From positions 5,974,501 through 6,038,500 of the forward strand of contig NC_060028.1 in assembly GCF_021134715.1 (NCBI RefSeq): a DNA stretch of 64,000 bases. The letters are read 5' to 3'. Positions 24,568-34,751 of this stretch are shown here, piece after piece. Origin of the DNA: Daphnia pulex. Taxonomy: Eukaryota; Arthropoda; Branchiopoda; Diplostraca; Daphniidae. How positions within the stretch are numbered: the first letter of the stretch is position 1; every line of letters starts with the position of its first letter. The notes under the pieces are model-generated. The model saw only the letters and a program-made list of their open reading frames with translations, did not search any database and was not told where the DNA came from. A program made the translations under genes and the position numbers.

Positions 24568-26613
24568 ATGTCGAAAGGCAAATCCCTAAGTGAAAGATTA
24601 GCCGAACTTGCCAATCCAACACCTCAGTTTGCTGATCCAGAAGATGAATATAACGAAGGTAACAAATTGAAACAAAATAACACCTACTTGTTTTTCTTAA
24701 AGTGTTTCTAATCTTTCTAGAAAGTAAAGCAAGGCTGGAGTCCTTTGATGACCAATATGAGTCGTATGATAACACTCAGGTGGTTAAGAATAAAGCACCA
24801 AAAAATAAATCTAATCTACGCCAAAAGAATGTGGAATTATTAGCTGTTTCAGATAGCCGATATGCTGGGAAGCGTGTCAGTCGCAAAGATCTAAATTCTC
24901 CTGTAGGAGAAGGCTACAAAAGTTCTGAGTCATCTTTAGAATCTGATAATGAAAGTGGGGAAGAAAATATTCTGGAATTTAAGAACAAATTCATGAAAGA
25001 AACAAACAACAAATCAGAGAAACCCAACATCTTCCAGGAATCAGAAGACGAAAGTGGTTCATTGAAATCTGATATTCATGAAGAAGATAGTAATGAAAGT
25101 GAATTGAATAAATCTGAAGATGACGAAGAAGCTGATTTTGAAGAAGGAGAGGGTGAAGAGGAGGGTGAAGAGGAGGGTGAAGAGGAGGGTGAAGAGGAGG
25201 GAGAAGAGGAGGAAGAAGAGGAAGGAGACATTGGAAGTGTAGATGACAGTGAAGGAGAAGAAAATGAAAAAGTTAAAAAAATGTCAAAAAATTCTCATGA
25301 TAATGATATAAACAAGGGAAAATCTATCCAAAATCAACTCTCATTATGGGATCATCTTCTTGAGTGTCGTATAAAGATGCATAAAGGAATAAATTTATGT
25401 AATCAGTTACCTCAAGCTCCTTCAAATTACAAGCTTTTTACTAAAGCAAGTGGAGAAAACCATTTTGTTGCAGCAGGTCAAGGTGCTCAGGCAGCTATTA
25501 AATCATTATTGGACAACTGCCTTGAGCTAGAGGTAATTCCTGTTTTATTGTATTTTAAATTACTTAAAATAATAAAAAAATTAAAAATTCAGGAGCTTCT
25601 TCTTAAATCTAATCCACAAACAAAAGCATTAACGCAACGAAAGTCTAACGAAGAGGGCAGGTATTAAATGTTAATTTTTCAGTTTAAAAGGCATTAATTA
25701 AAATTTAAAAGTGTTTCCTTGTCAAATAGTGATGAAGAAATTCCAAGTGACACTGACGAAGAAGCTGGAGAAGACGACGAGGACATTGATGATGGAGGAC
25801 CAAAGCGCAAAAAACAAAAAATAGTCGGATATGAATCCGAGATTGGAGAAAGACACGAAAAATTGCGCGGTTTTTGGCATCGTACACTGAACATGTGGAA
25901 TGAAAAAACAAGATTAGCATCAGGGAGAACGGGGTCTGGAAGCAAAGCCGGATTTGGGGCTTTTGATCAATCTATCTTGAAACAAATTGAGGGTATCCTT
26001 AGCGACAAGCAACGGTTGATAAATCGTACACGGATAAAGAGATCTACCTATCGCATACTGGGATCTATTTCTAAACTCAGTCCCAAGGAAAATACAATTA
26101 ATGGAAAAGGAGAGGAACACATACAAGTAATTTGATAGCTAACAATCGTTTTTTACCCCTTAATATGTTCAAGTAATTATTGAGTAATTCTCCTTAGGAT
26201 GACCAACATTTACCCGAAACTAAAGAAGTCGATTATGAAGAATTCGATCCTGAAATTTATGATGACGATGATTTCTATCATCAATTACTTCGTGAGTTAA
26301 TTGAAAAAAAAACTGGCGAAGCTGGCTCAAATCAAATTGCTCTTGGAAGGTTAGTAGCGTTTGGTGTTGTATCTAATACATGTTGTTTCTAAGTGTGAAC
26401 TTTAAATGCAGGCAATGGTTAGAAATTCAAAAGTTGCGATCGAAAGCCAAACGAAAAGTCGATTCAAAGGCAAGCAAAGGACGAAGACTTCGATATCAGG
26501 TGCATCCTAAACTTGTTTCCTTCATGGCTCCGTATCCTGAGGCTTCATGGAATGACATTGCCAAAAATGAGCTGTTTGCCTCGTTGTTCGGGTCAGGGCC
26601 TACTGTTAAGTAA
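24568..26613 (+). CDS. AATF: Apoptosis-antagonizing transcription factor (AATF / Che-1)
   Basis: Six exons in phase (24568-24658, 24721-25532, 25593-25660, 25730-26126, 26198-26349, 26412-26613) encode 573 aa. The N-terminus [21 protein letters not shown] and then [13 protein letters not shown] match the AATF start. A long acidic Ser/Glu region follows. The AATF-Che1 core begins at [18 protein letters not shown]. The C-terminal TRAUB region contains [18 protein letters not shown], then [28 protein letters not shown] and [12 protein letters not shown], all strongly conserved. AATF acts in the nucleolus in small-subunit ribosome biogenesis and binds RNA polymerase II and Rb. AATAAA lies at 26659. 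No damage seen. Confidence 0.94.
25149..25220 (+). repeat. 12-bp coding tandem repeat in AATF acidic region
   Basis: Six units of GAGGGTGAAGAG (the last two with substitutions) encode repeats of Glu-Gly-Glu-Glu. Length variation between individuals would keep the frame. Confidence 0.85.
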
Positions 26614-27031
26614 TTGTGATGACTGTCTTTTATGTATGTTCTTTATATAAGACGTCTAAATAAACTTTCAGTCTCGTGTGTGCGAACAGCCTATTTTTCT
26701 ACATTGTTTTTGTTAAAGTATTCTAATGTAGGCTTCAAGAAATTATGGCAAGCCGTTCGCGGCACTTTTCAGGGAACGCACAAACCTAAAAGTAATGCAA
26801 TAATAGCTGTATAACGTACGAGCACTCGCATAAGCATAAACCTAAAACTAAAGCAAAAACCTTACCTAGTGTCTGATTTGGGACGTTTCATGTAGTCGAT
26901 ATTTGTTATAAGAAGGCAACAGGCAAGAGAGATTACCCGTGATCTAATACGCTAATATACTACATAAAATGCATTCTAAAGCATCTTCCATTACGGTCAA
27001 TATCTTTTGTAATTATTTTGTAAATACAGTA
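26614..27031. other. AATF 3' flank
   Basis: AATAAA at 26659-26664 is the likely AATF poly(A) signal. The rest shows no gene. The TE-rich part of the window starts here. Confidence 0.55.
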
Positions 27032-27240
27032 CAGTATCGTCCAAAAAAATCCGAACACCATGGTCTCTTTCTTTCTTTTTTTAAAATTCTTCGAGATTTT
27101 TTTCTTAATCCTAAAAAATGAACTTTGTAAAACAATTCATTCTACACATAATATGAAGTCTTGAAAGCTAAAAACAAAAAATATACACTAAACTGGGCTT
27201 TTGAAAAAGAGGTGCGTTCGGATTTTTTTGGACGATACTG
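27032..27240. mobile_element. TA-flanked MITE, family B, copy 1
   Basis: The ends are 27-bp inverted repeats beginning CAGTATCGTCCAAAAAAATC. They are flanked by TA at 27030-27031 and 27241-27242, the Tc1/mariner target duplication. The element is 209 bp and non-coding. A related, longer member lies at 56548-57012. Confidence 0.85.
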
Positions 27241-27846
27241 TACCTACCTAAAGTTTGGGAACACGCGAGAGAACCTTGTGGAGAAAGGCGTTTTTTCTCG
27301 GCGTTCCCAAAAATCAAATTTTCGTCGGAACGAGACGAATTTTTTTTGGCCGTAGCCATTATGGAGAGCATTAAGCTATTTCTTTTTTAGATTTTTTCGA
27401 TCAATGGAAGGGTAGATTTTAAATGAATCCCTAAGATTTGGAAAATGGGAACACCATGCATAGAGCTCCATGCAAATTAGGGTACTTTAAGGGGGGATAA
27501 CAATAAAATGGGTTAAGCTAGGAAGACGCGGAAAACTATGAAATGAAGAACTTTACTAACTCAACAACAGACTTCATTTTCAGACTTTTCGCGTCATATA
27601 TAGTCAATTGTAAATTTAAAATAAATTTTATTTTTTGGCCCGTTCTAGTCCCCTTCTCCCCTCCCTCCATTCCCACCCACGCCGAGTTGTCGCCCCCTCA
27701 TAAGCGCGCGTTTTCTCTGTTTATCACAGAAATTTACTGAGCTTTAGTTAAAACAGGACCGGAATTGATAATATGTGATGAAAGTCATTGTATAAAAAAC
27801 GACAAGACATCTTCTTCCGGTGGGCGAAAACGACACCTGCTACCTT

Positions 27847-27980
27847 CGACACTGGCTACCCGGGGGGTCAACACTGGCTACCCCGACACTGGCTACCCGA
27901 AACTGGCTACCCAGAAGGCCGACACTGACTACCCCGACACCGGCTACCTGACACTGGCTATCCCCAATTTGCTACCCCTG
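27847..27980 (+). repeat. Minisatellite, about 15-bp unit
   Basis: Degenerate repeats of CGACACTGGCTACCC, about eight or nine in a row with unit-length changes, interrupt the SNF2 exon fragment. The copy at 63.6 kb lacks them. Confidence 0.85.
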
Positions 27981-28020
27981 GAAAACGGTAGCTAAACAGA
28001 ATACTCTCCTGGCCATGTGT

Positions 28021-28208
28021 ATAGGGCTCTTTGGGATCTTCTCTTTGGGAGGAGAGAAAGGGGAGAAGAGGGAGAATGGGAGGACGCCCTCCTCCCTCCC
28101 ATTCCTCCCATTCTCCCTCTTCTCCCCTTTCTCGCCCTACCAAAACGCCCAGCCATGCTGCGTTGCCAGATAAAACGGCTAAAGAAAACAGATCCCAAAG
28201 AGCCCTAT
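28021..28208. mobile_element. Foldback MITE, family A, copy 2 (left arm partly deleted)
   Basis: The ends ATAGGGCTCTTTGGGATC are inverted at 28021 and 28208, and the right arm keeps the family A order (CTTTAGCCG, ATCTGGCAACGCAGCATGG, GGGGAGAAGAGGGAGAATGGG). The left arm lacks about 60 bp of it. The element is inserted in the SNF2 exon fragment. Confidence 0.82.
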
Positions 28209-28623
28209 TGTGGCCGGCTGATCATTGACTGTTGCAATGATTATTGCCGATTACCTTTAGCAAAACAATTCTATTTGAATACTGGTAAGTTCTTGAAAGA
28301 AAACCTTGCCAGGCAAGGAACTCCACACCCTTTTTTCTTGGCCAGGTCTATTTCCTTTTTTTATATTTTTTAAACCATTTCGGAATTTTTTATTTAAATA
28401 AATGTTAATTGATTTTACACATGATATAACTTTCGGAAATTGCAAAAAAATTACAGCATATTCCAAGACTTCAAAAGTCCCAAGTGGCAAGTTAACACAA
28501 AGATGAGACACTTGGACTGGGGTGACGTGGGATTGTTGTGAAAAACTTGGCTAAGATAGCGAATGATAATGACGCTTATGGTAGCGTTCTCACAATTCAA
28601 TCTTAGAATGCAAACAAAATTAA

Positions 28624-28704
28624 TAAGAGACCACTTTCTATTTTATAGAAAACTGCCTCTTACTTCTTACTGACTGATTTCAGAAAATAGAATGCGGTCT
28701 CTTA
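28624..28704. repeat. Imperfect inverted repeat
   Basis: TAAGAGACC with a following CTATTTT stretch at 28624 is mirrored at 28704 with mismatches. Arms are about 30 bp. Small foldback structure of unknown origin. Confidence 0.6.
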
Positions 28705-29052
28705 CTTTCTTGAAATGCAAAAAAGTCTTCGATTCTGAGAGTGAGGGAAGTGTCTGAGAGAGATTGTGCAATTAAGAAAATTAATTTTATAAAATTTATG
28801 AATTGAGTGTTATTCAGATTCAAGTTGGTCAACACGCGTCTTCAGAGATATCTCGTTCGCGCCCACATAGAAAGTAGGGCCTGCTGAACGCCGGGGCCTG
28901 AACGTCCATGACCCGTTCGCGCTCGAAGGTTGGAATTTGTCGCCTTCATGGAGGAGAACAGAACATGATTTACGATCTCAAAAACAATACTGGATATGTT
29001 GACCATGGATGAAAGGGTAAAATCTTTCCTCTTGGAAAGAGTCCCAGCAGAG

Positions 29053-30390
29053 GTACAGTACTTAAAAAAAAAAAAAAAACTCGCGTCAGCTGTCCTGAAT
29101 AATTTCTTGGTCTTGGCACCAGGTGGCCAAATCCTATCTCTCTTTATTTGCCGAAAAGAAGAAGCGGAATTCCCATATTTTACTGTTCTGCATTTTAGTG
29201 TCCAATGTTGTTCTCGTTGGCAGTTTGTGGTGTGTCGGCCGCTTCGAACGTCTTGTTTTCTTTTCTGTTTTCAGTGAAGTGTGAAGTTGGAGAAAACTGT
29301 GTTAAAGTTGCTGCCTTCACTAATTAACCTTGCTTCTTTCAGCACTGAAATTTTTTTTTTCAAGAAACCTGGTTTGAGTGAGTGAGTAGCTAAACGTCGT
29401 GTGTGTGCTTCTAGAACATATTTCATTGTAAACTTTCTATTTCAGTTATTGGACGATATCAAGATAACATTTCAGAACTGCAGACTGCATATAGAGATGA
29501 AATTGCAATGTGAAGCAAATGTGGACATTGCTGGCCTCCATGACCAGACTAGCAGGAAAAGTGCCAACACCCCCGTAAGATATTTTAAAGATCTAAATAA
29601 ATGCATTATTGAACTAAAGTCTTTCAGTACGAAACATTATTGAATTCAACTACATTGCTTTTTGCAATTTGCTTTCAACCCCTTTTTTAAATTTTTCTAG
29701 GTTGAGGTTTGCCCCTAAATTGGGATTCATTGTTTGGCGTGCCAGATGTGTGAGAAACTATGCGGGACCTTGAGGCTTCAGGTGGACTGCAGATTATCGA
29801 TCACACTTCACCTCCTACTGTAAGGGCACTGTTGAGTTTACATCCCTTCTACATTTGCTAAAGCAAATTTCTTTGGGCTATTTCAGATCCACGGTATTTC
29901 CCTAAGACACCGCTATGACTATGGCGGGTGTCAAGCCGACGACGGCTCACAACAACAGCCCACAACAACGGCCCACAACAACGGCGATGGCAGAGGAGGC
30001 AACAATCACAGCAATGGTAGGACGGTCGTCAAAAGAAATGCGAAAATGTCTTGCGGGCCATCCAGTGGGAACTCGCTCGCTTTTGGAAAAGCCCAACGAA
30101 CCGGTTAACGACATGTCTTACTTTGAATGCCTAGACACGATCATGGAGAAATCTAAGAGCCTGGGCGATGGCATGACCGGCACCGCTAACAATGCCAACA
30201 AAGCGTTGGCGAAGCTGTCAAAGACGTTTCGAATACCATTACTGGACTTGTCGAGGCTGCTCTAACAAGCCACGTACCTAGTCGGCGTCTCTGATCCGTC
30301 AAGCGTAGCCGGAGGATCTGGTTTGGTCGATCAAACAGCCTTTGCCAGAGCTTCACAGGTAACGATCCTTGAATATTTTCCATGACAATC
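29053..30390 (+). pseudogene. Talin rod fragment, truncated copy (left arm of inverted duplication)
   Basis: This region is near-identical, in inverted orientation, to 43010-44150. It ends with talin rod sequence: NDMSYFECLDTIMEKSKSL, then part of the next exon (VSDPSSVAGG in another frame). A donor, CAG then GTAACG, is at about 30358-30361. The frame is broken by indels: KEMRKCLAGHP replaces the talin KCENAVRAIQ reading, and a deletion follows MTGTANNAN. Similarity to the other arm stops at about 30390, so the later talin exons are absent. Talin links integrins to actin. This fragment cannot. Confidence 0.75.
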
Positions 30391-30775
30391 AGTGCTTCCA
30401 CTTCTTGTTTCTGGGATACCCTGTGGTGTTGCCAGAAAACCTTATTTAAAGTTTTTTTTGAGGGAAAACCCCCAAAAAACCCTGGTCATTTCAATGAAAA
30501 AAAAAGAAAAAGAAAAGAAATTGAAAAAACAAAACGAATTTCTTTATTGCTTTTTGACTAGTGTTTGACTGAACATTTCCGAATAACATTCTCACATTGA
30601 AAAAGTTTTCACATTTTTTGGGAGGTTGTTGGAAGTTAACGGTAAGAACATGTAAAAGGTTAAAAACCCTTCAACATTCCATTTGCAATGGATACATTAG
30701 CCTTAACGGACTTAACTTTATCGACAAGTTTTTAGGGATAACGACACTAGAAGCAGAATGATCTTCGTTAGACCA
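30391..30775. other. AT-rich spacer between talin copy and hAT remnant
   Basis: Low-complexity A-rich sequence (30495-30540). No feature seen. Confidence 0.4.
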
Positions 30776-31119
30776 TCAATGCTTGATTCGAAGGAGAGAA
30801 CAAACAGTTAGATTGTGAAGCAGATTACGATGATCGGTTTTGATCAGTTTAAAAGCACTTAATTCCCGTTCAGCTATAACATTGCTGAACGGCATGGAAA
30901 ACAGAAATTCAATACAAATGCTGAGATTGGGAAATCTAGCGGCTTTCCGTCGATCTTTAAAGACAACACTCTGTTCCAATACGTTTCGGTGTCAAGAACT
31001 CTAACCTCATCTTTGGAGTCACAACGCAACAAGATCGGTTCCAAAAGAGAGTGACTCCTCCACTTTCGGTCAGACTGGCTACTTTTCAACTGTTTTTCCA
31101 AATTGGGATACTGCCTCAT
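30776..31119 (-). pseudogene. hAT transposase, C-terminal part
   Basis: The reading frames contain FPNLSICIEFLFSMPFSNVI and ERELSAFKLIKTDHRNLL, the pattern of the hAT C-terminal dimerisation domain. A frame change lies between the QYPNLEKQLKSS part and the dimerisation part. It continues the hAT pieces at 37406-39263: their sequence breaks off at DGSAD and resumes here, across the BEL/Pao element. The transposase is split and inactive. Confidence 0.75.
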
Positions 31120-34100
31120 CCGCCTCGTCCGTGGGATACTGCCTCGTCCGCATCTGAGCTGACATAAGTCAGTGGGCGGGAATTGAGCAGTCCTGACACC
31201 TCAAACAGGAGCGTCCGAAGAATCTCCTCGCTCGGATTACGCTGACCGTTCAACTCCTTCTCCAGCACGGGGTAGAGCGCTCGCTTGACCGAACGCACCA
31301 GTGATTCGTGAGCTCCACCAAAGTGGGTTGTCTGGGCTGGCTGGAACCACCATCGAATCCCGAAAGCTTTGAGCTCCGTCTCCAACGCCGAACTCTCCTT
31401 TAGTCTCTCTAGCTCTTCACGTAATAGTCGCTCCGCCCCGGTCAAATTAGTTCCGTTGTCGGAGAACATCTCAGCTGGCTTGCGGTAGATAGAAACGAAG
31501 CGGCGCAAAACCAGCAAGAAATCGTTGGCTGATAGAGAGATCGCCACGTCGACGTACACGGCACGCGTCACTAAACACGTAAACAGGACGCCCCATCGCT
31601 TGGCCATCCCTCTGTGGTAGGCGATGTCAATGGGGCCGAAATAGTCGACGGAGGTGTAGGTGAACGGAGGCTGATGAGCACCTAGCCGGGCCCTGTGAAC
31701 GTCCGCCATCATCTGTAGCGCTGCTTTTGGTCGGAAACGCCGACACGCTAGACACTCGTTGCGAGCTCTCTTGACCGCCTCTCTTCCTGCTGTGATCCAG
31801 AAATGTTGTCGCACCTGGGCAAGCACCATGTCGGTTCCGGAATGATGAAGCTGCTCATGAAAGGCGTGGATGATTGCTCGCGCTAACAGATGTCGGCCAT
31901 TCAGAATCGGCGGGTGGAGAACCTCGTACGGTAAATTCGCTCTGCTGAGACGGCCTCCAAGCCGCAACACCTTGTCAGCATCCAGAAAGGGGGTCAAGGG
32001 CTGCAAGGGTGATGTAGGGCGAATCACTTTTCCACGCTCCAGTCTGCTTATCTCCTCGGGATAGGTCTCCCTCTGGCACCGTCGGACGAGATCGAGATAG
32101 TCATTCTCTAATCTGATGAGAGTAGGCACGTCGCTGGCAGCTATCTTCACCGTCTTCCAGTCGAATGGCACTATTTTCTCCGACACGACATCACTCACAT
32201 GGGCGCGGGCCCCACGCATTTCCGCCTTCTCCAAGGTCCAGGGGAGGTCTTGCGGCCAGGCCGTCTCCTCTTGATACAAGAAGGGTGGTCCGTCCAACCA
32301 ACACGCTGGGATTGCCCGGTCATCCAGTTGAGAGCGGGTCGCCGCATCCGCTGGGTTTAGGACTCCCGGGACGAAACGCCACTCTGAAGGGTCCGATAGG
32401 GTCTGGATTTCACCGATACGATTGCTCACGTAGACCTGGTAGTCACCAGATAACGCTCGAACCCAGTTGCGCACCGTACTGCTATCGGTCCAGAAACGAC
32501 GCGCTGCGATCTTCCGGGTCAATGAAGATTCCACAAAACGGGCCAAACGCGCTCCAAGAAGTCCAGCGTTCAGCTCCAACTTGCACACGGACACTGTTTT
32601 CAGCGGCGCCAACTTTGTCACGGCCTTGATGAAGCGCACGATCACTCGGTGGTCACGGTAAACATTACGGATAAAACATACGGTGGCGCAGGCCTCCTCA
32701 GAGGCGTCCACGAACGTGTCCAGTTCGGTCCGGACGATTCGGTCTTCATCCGGAAAGAGGCAGCGGGCAAATTCCACCGTCTTTAGCTGCTGCATTGTGT
32801 CAAAATAGCTCTCCCACCATTCACGGTCCGGTCCAGTCACCGAATCCTCCCATTTCAGGCCTTTCACGCCAAGGTGGCGAAGACGTATCTTGGCCTTAAC
32901 GGTGATTGGGGCTGCGGCGCCGAGGGGATCAAACAATCCGGCAACTTTCGAAAGGAGGCCGGCACGGGTATAGTTGATCTCTGCCAACCGGACACGAAAC
33001 CCTAAAACATCAGTGGCGGGCCTCCAGGTGACGCCAAGGACCATCTCGGCGTCGTCAGCGCCAAGGTTGACCGTGTTGACGCCGCTCTCCTTTGGGTCCG
33101 GAATCGAAAGCTGCTCCAGCAGGCGTGCATCGTTGGTCACCCAATGGTTCAGGTGGAAGTCGCCACTGCTCAGAGCCTTGTTGACTGCTGTCGCCCGGCG
33201 CAATGCCTCGTCAGTGGTCTTGCTGGAATCCAGGTAATCGTCCACGTAGAGGTACCTCCGGATGGCGGCTGCTGCCTCACCCGTGTCTACGGCGGCGTCG
33301 TCTGCTGCTCTCCAGGTCGTTCGAATAGCCGTATAGGGCGAACATGAGACACCAAAGGTCACCCGTGTCATCTCACACGTTGTCAATGTTCCGTCCTCTT
33401 CCGGCCAGAGGAATCGAAGGTAGCGTCGATCCACGTCGTCTAGTCGGATCCGGCTGAACATGGCTCCTATGTCTGCCAACCACGCCACCTCTCCTTCCCG
33501 GAAGTGTAGAATTACCGCTGGCAGCGGATTTTGAAGTGCTGGACCAGGTGTGACGTAATCATTAAGGCTCCTCCCACGGTACTTGGCAGCTGCGTCGAAC
33601 ACCAACCGCAGCTCAGGATGGCCGGCAACCTTGGGTACTGCAAAATGGGGTAGCCAATATCGAGTTGGCCGCTCCTCGACCTCTGTGGTAGACAGCCGCC
33701 TTGCATAACCTTCAGCAAAGTTCTTGGCCATCGACTCTCGATAGTGTTTCTCATAGGCTGGATCTCTTGCAAATTTGTTCAAAAGCGGACGAATACGGGA
33801 ATCAGCTACACTCCGGTTGTCGGGCAGCAATGGAGGCTCTTCATCCTTCCAGAGAATTGGGGCCTGGTAACCCACATCCAGCTTCTTGGTCTCAGCGTCC
33901 AGCCTCGCGACTGCCCGTCGATCTTCGGTGGACATTCCGGCACCCTGGTACTCGGTACCGAATGATTCGGTGTCGCAGAACCGTCGTAGTTGTTCCACCA
34001 GCTCCGCTGTGATGTGTACGTCTGATGAGGCAAAGGAACGGTGGCAGAGGGCCTCCGTCGTCGATCCTGATCTCAGCACACCAAGGATTGTCCATCCTAG

Positions 34101-34751
34101 CCTGGTCTTGATAGCTGCTGGCTCGTCGTCGGCTCCAAGTCGATAATCTGTCGGTGTGATGAGAGTTGTATGGTTTAAACCAATCAGGACGTCAATTCTT
34201 CCGCCGGAGCTGCGTAGCGGCAGCAAGTCGTTAAGGTGGGTCCAACGGTGGCGAAGCTGCTCCCAATTGTGCACGGGAACTGGCTGTGTCACGGTCTTTA
34301 AGGTCGAGCCCTTCAGAGTCACCATGTCACCGAAGGCCGTTTTCAGCTGGAGAAACAATTCTTCTGAATTCGGATGCGTTGAAGCCGCATCAGCTACTCC
34401 CTGGATCCGAAGTGTCTGTCGCTCGCCTGAAATCCGTAGCGAACGAACCAATCCCTCACGGATGAAAGTTGTGTTGCTCCCGGCGTCCAACATGACATTG
34501 ATGGGAACCAGCTCCCCGTCAGCATTCATGGCGTCGAGGCGGATCACACCAAAGGCGATGGTACCGGACGTTGCTCTGGCCGAATGTGAGGTGCCCGTTC
34601 TCTCCGGAAGTCCCCGGTCAGTGTGGATCAGAGGGTGGTGGAACGTCTTGCATCCGTCCTTGCCGCATTCTTTCTTGAAACTACAGTTGCCAGCTCCATG
34701 TCGTACGCCGAAGCAACAGTAACACAGGCCACGCACCATGATGAAGGTCAT
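31116..34751 (-). CDS. pol: BEL/Pao pol: aspartic protease, reverse transcriptase, RNase H, integrase
   Basis: The frame is open for 1211 codons. Residues 9-40 hold the end of a Cys/His-rich knuckle region. The retropepsin motif LDAGS is at 88-92. RT spans about 360-560, with Asp427 in ADIGAMFSRI and the catalytic YVDD at 502-505. RNase H-like residues are D692, E726 and D755. The integrase has an HHCC zinc site (H962-C1003) and a D1036, D1098, E1149 catalytic triad (D-x61-D, D-x50-E). The C-terminal domain usual for this family is missing, and the frame runs into target sequence after TYVSSD. An open frame of this length suggests a fairly recent insertion. Expression would need the upstream gag, which is broken. 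Confidence 0.93.
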   Translation of the reverse strand: MTFIMVRGLCYCCFGVRHGAGNCSFKKECGKDGCKTFHHPLIHTDRGLPERTGTSHSARATSGTIAFGVIRLDAMNADGELVPINVMLDAGSNTTFIREGLVRSLRISGERQTLRIQGVADAASTHPNSEELFLQLKTAFGDMVTLKGSTLKTVTQPVPVHNWEQLRHRWTHLNDLLPLRSSGGRIDVLIGLNHTTLITPTDYRLGADDEPAAIKTRLGWTILGVLRSGSTTEALCHRSFASSDVHITAELVEQLRRFCDTESFGTEYQGAGMSTEDRRAVARLDAETKKLDVGYQAPILWKDEEPPLLPDNRSVADSRIRPLLNKFARDPAYEKHYRESMAKNFAEGYARRLSTTEVEERPTRYWLPHFAVPKVAGHPELRLVFDAAAKYRGRSLNDYVTPGPALQNPLPAVILHFREGEVAWLADIGAMFSRIRLDDVDRRYLRFLWPEEDGTLTTCEMTRVTFGVSCSPYTAIRTTWRAADDAAVDTGEAAAAIRRYLYVDDYLDSSKTTDEALRRATAVNKALSSGDFHLNHWVTNDARLLEQLSIPDPKESGVNTVNLGADDAEMVLGVTWRPATDVLGFRVRLAEINYTRAGLLSKVAGLFDPLGAAAPITVKAKIRLRHLGVKGLKWEDSVTGPDREWWESYFDTMQQLKTVEFARCLFPDEDRIVRTELDTFVDASEEACATVCFIRNVYRDHRVIVRFIKAVTKLAPLKTVSVCKLELNAGLLGARLARFVESSLTRKIAARRFWTDSSTVRNWVRALSGDYQVYVSNRIGEIQTLSDPSEWRFVPGVLNPADAATRSQLDDRAIPACWLDGPPFLYQEETAWPQDLPWTLEKAEMRGARAHVSDVVSEKIVPFDWKTVKIAASDVPTLIRLENDYLDLVRRCQRETYPEEISRLERGKVIRPTSPLQPLTPFLDADKVLRLGGRLSRANLPYEVLHPPILNGRHLLARAIIHAFHEQLHHSGTDMVLAQVRQHFWITAGREAVKRARNECLACRRFRPKAALQMMADVHRARLGAHQPPFTYTSVDYFGPIDIAYHRGMAKRWGVLFTCLVTRAVYVDVAISLSANDFLLVLRRFVSIYRKPAEMFSDNGTNLTGAERLLREELERLKESSALETELKAFGIRWWFQPAQTTHFGGAHESLVRSVKRALYPVLEKELNGQRNPSEEILRTLLFEVSGLLNSRPLTYVSSDADEAVSHGRGG

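Larger units (their letters stand above)
27748..28284 (+). pseudogene. SNF2-family helicase exon fragment, broken
   Basis: After a good acceptor, the exon reads GPELIICDESHCIKNDK. This is helicase motif II with its flanks, as in ATRX/ARIP4-type SNF2 proteins (DEGH is usual; here DESH). The frame then runs into a minisatellite and a MITE. The exon end resumes at about 28250 with sequence resembling PLQNNLFEYW, containing indels, before a perfect GTAAGT donor at 28285. The same exon without insertions is at 63532-63682. Introns and exon borders are kept, so this is a DNA copy and not a retrocopy. It cannot make a functional helicase. Confidence 0.75.
27728..28560 (+). repeat. Segmental duplication, left arm part 1
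   Basis: This block matches the reverse complement of about 63265-63705 over its whole length, apart from a minisatellite and a MITE inserted in this copy. Matching landmarks are AATTTACTGAGCTTTAG at the start, the SNF2 exon, TTGAATACTGGTAAGTTCTTG, GGGT/TTTTCTTGGCC and GTGACGTGGG at the end. Divergence looks considerable. The match resumes at about 45500. Confidence 0.8.
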
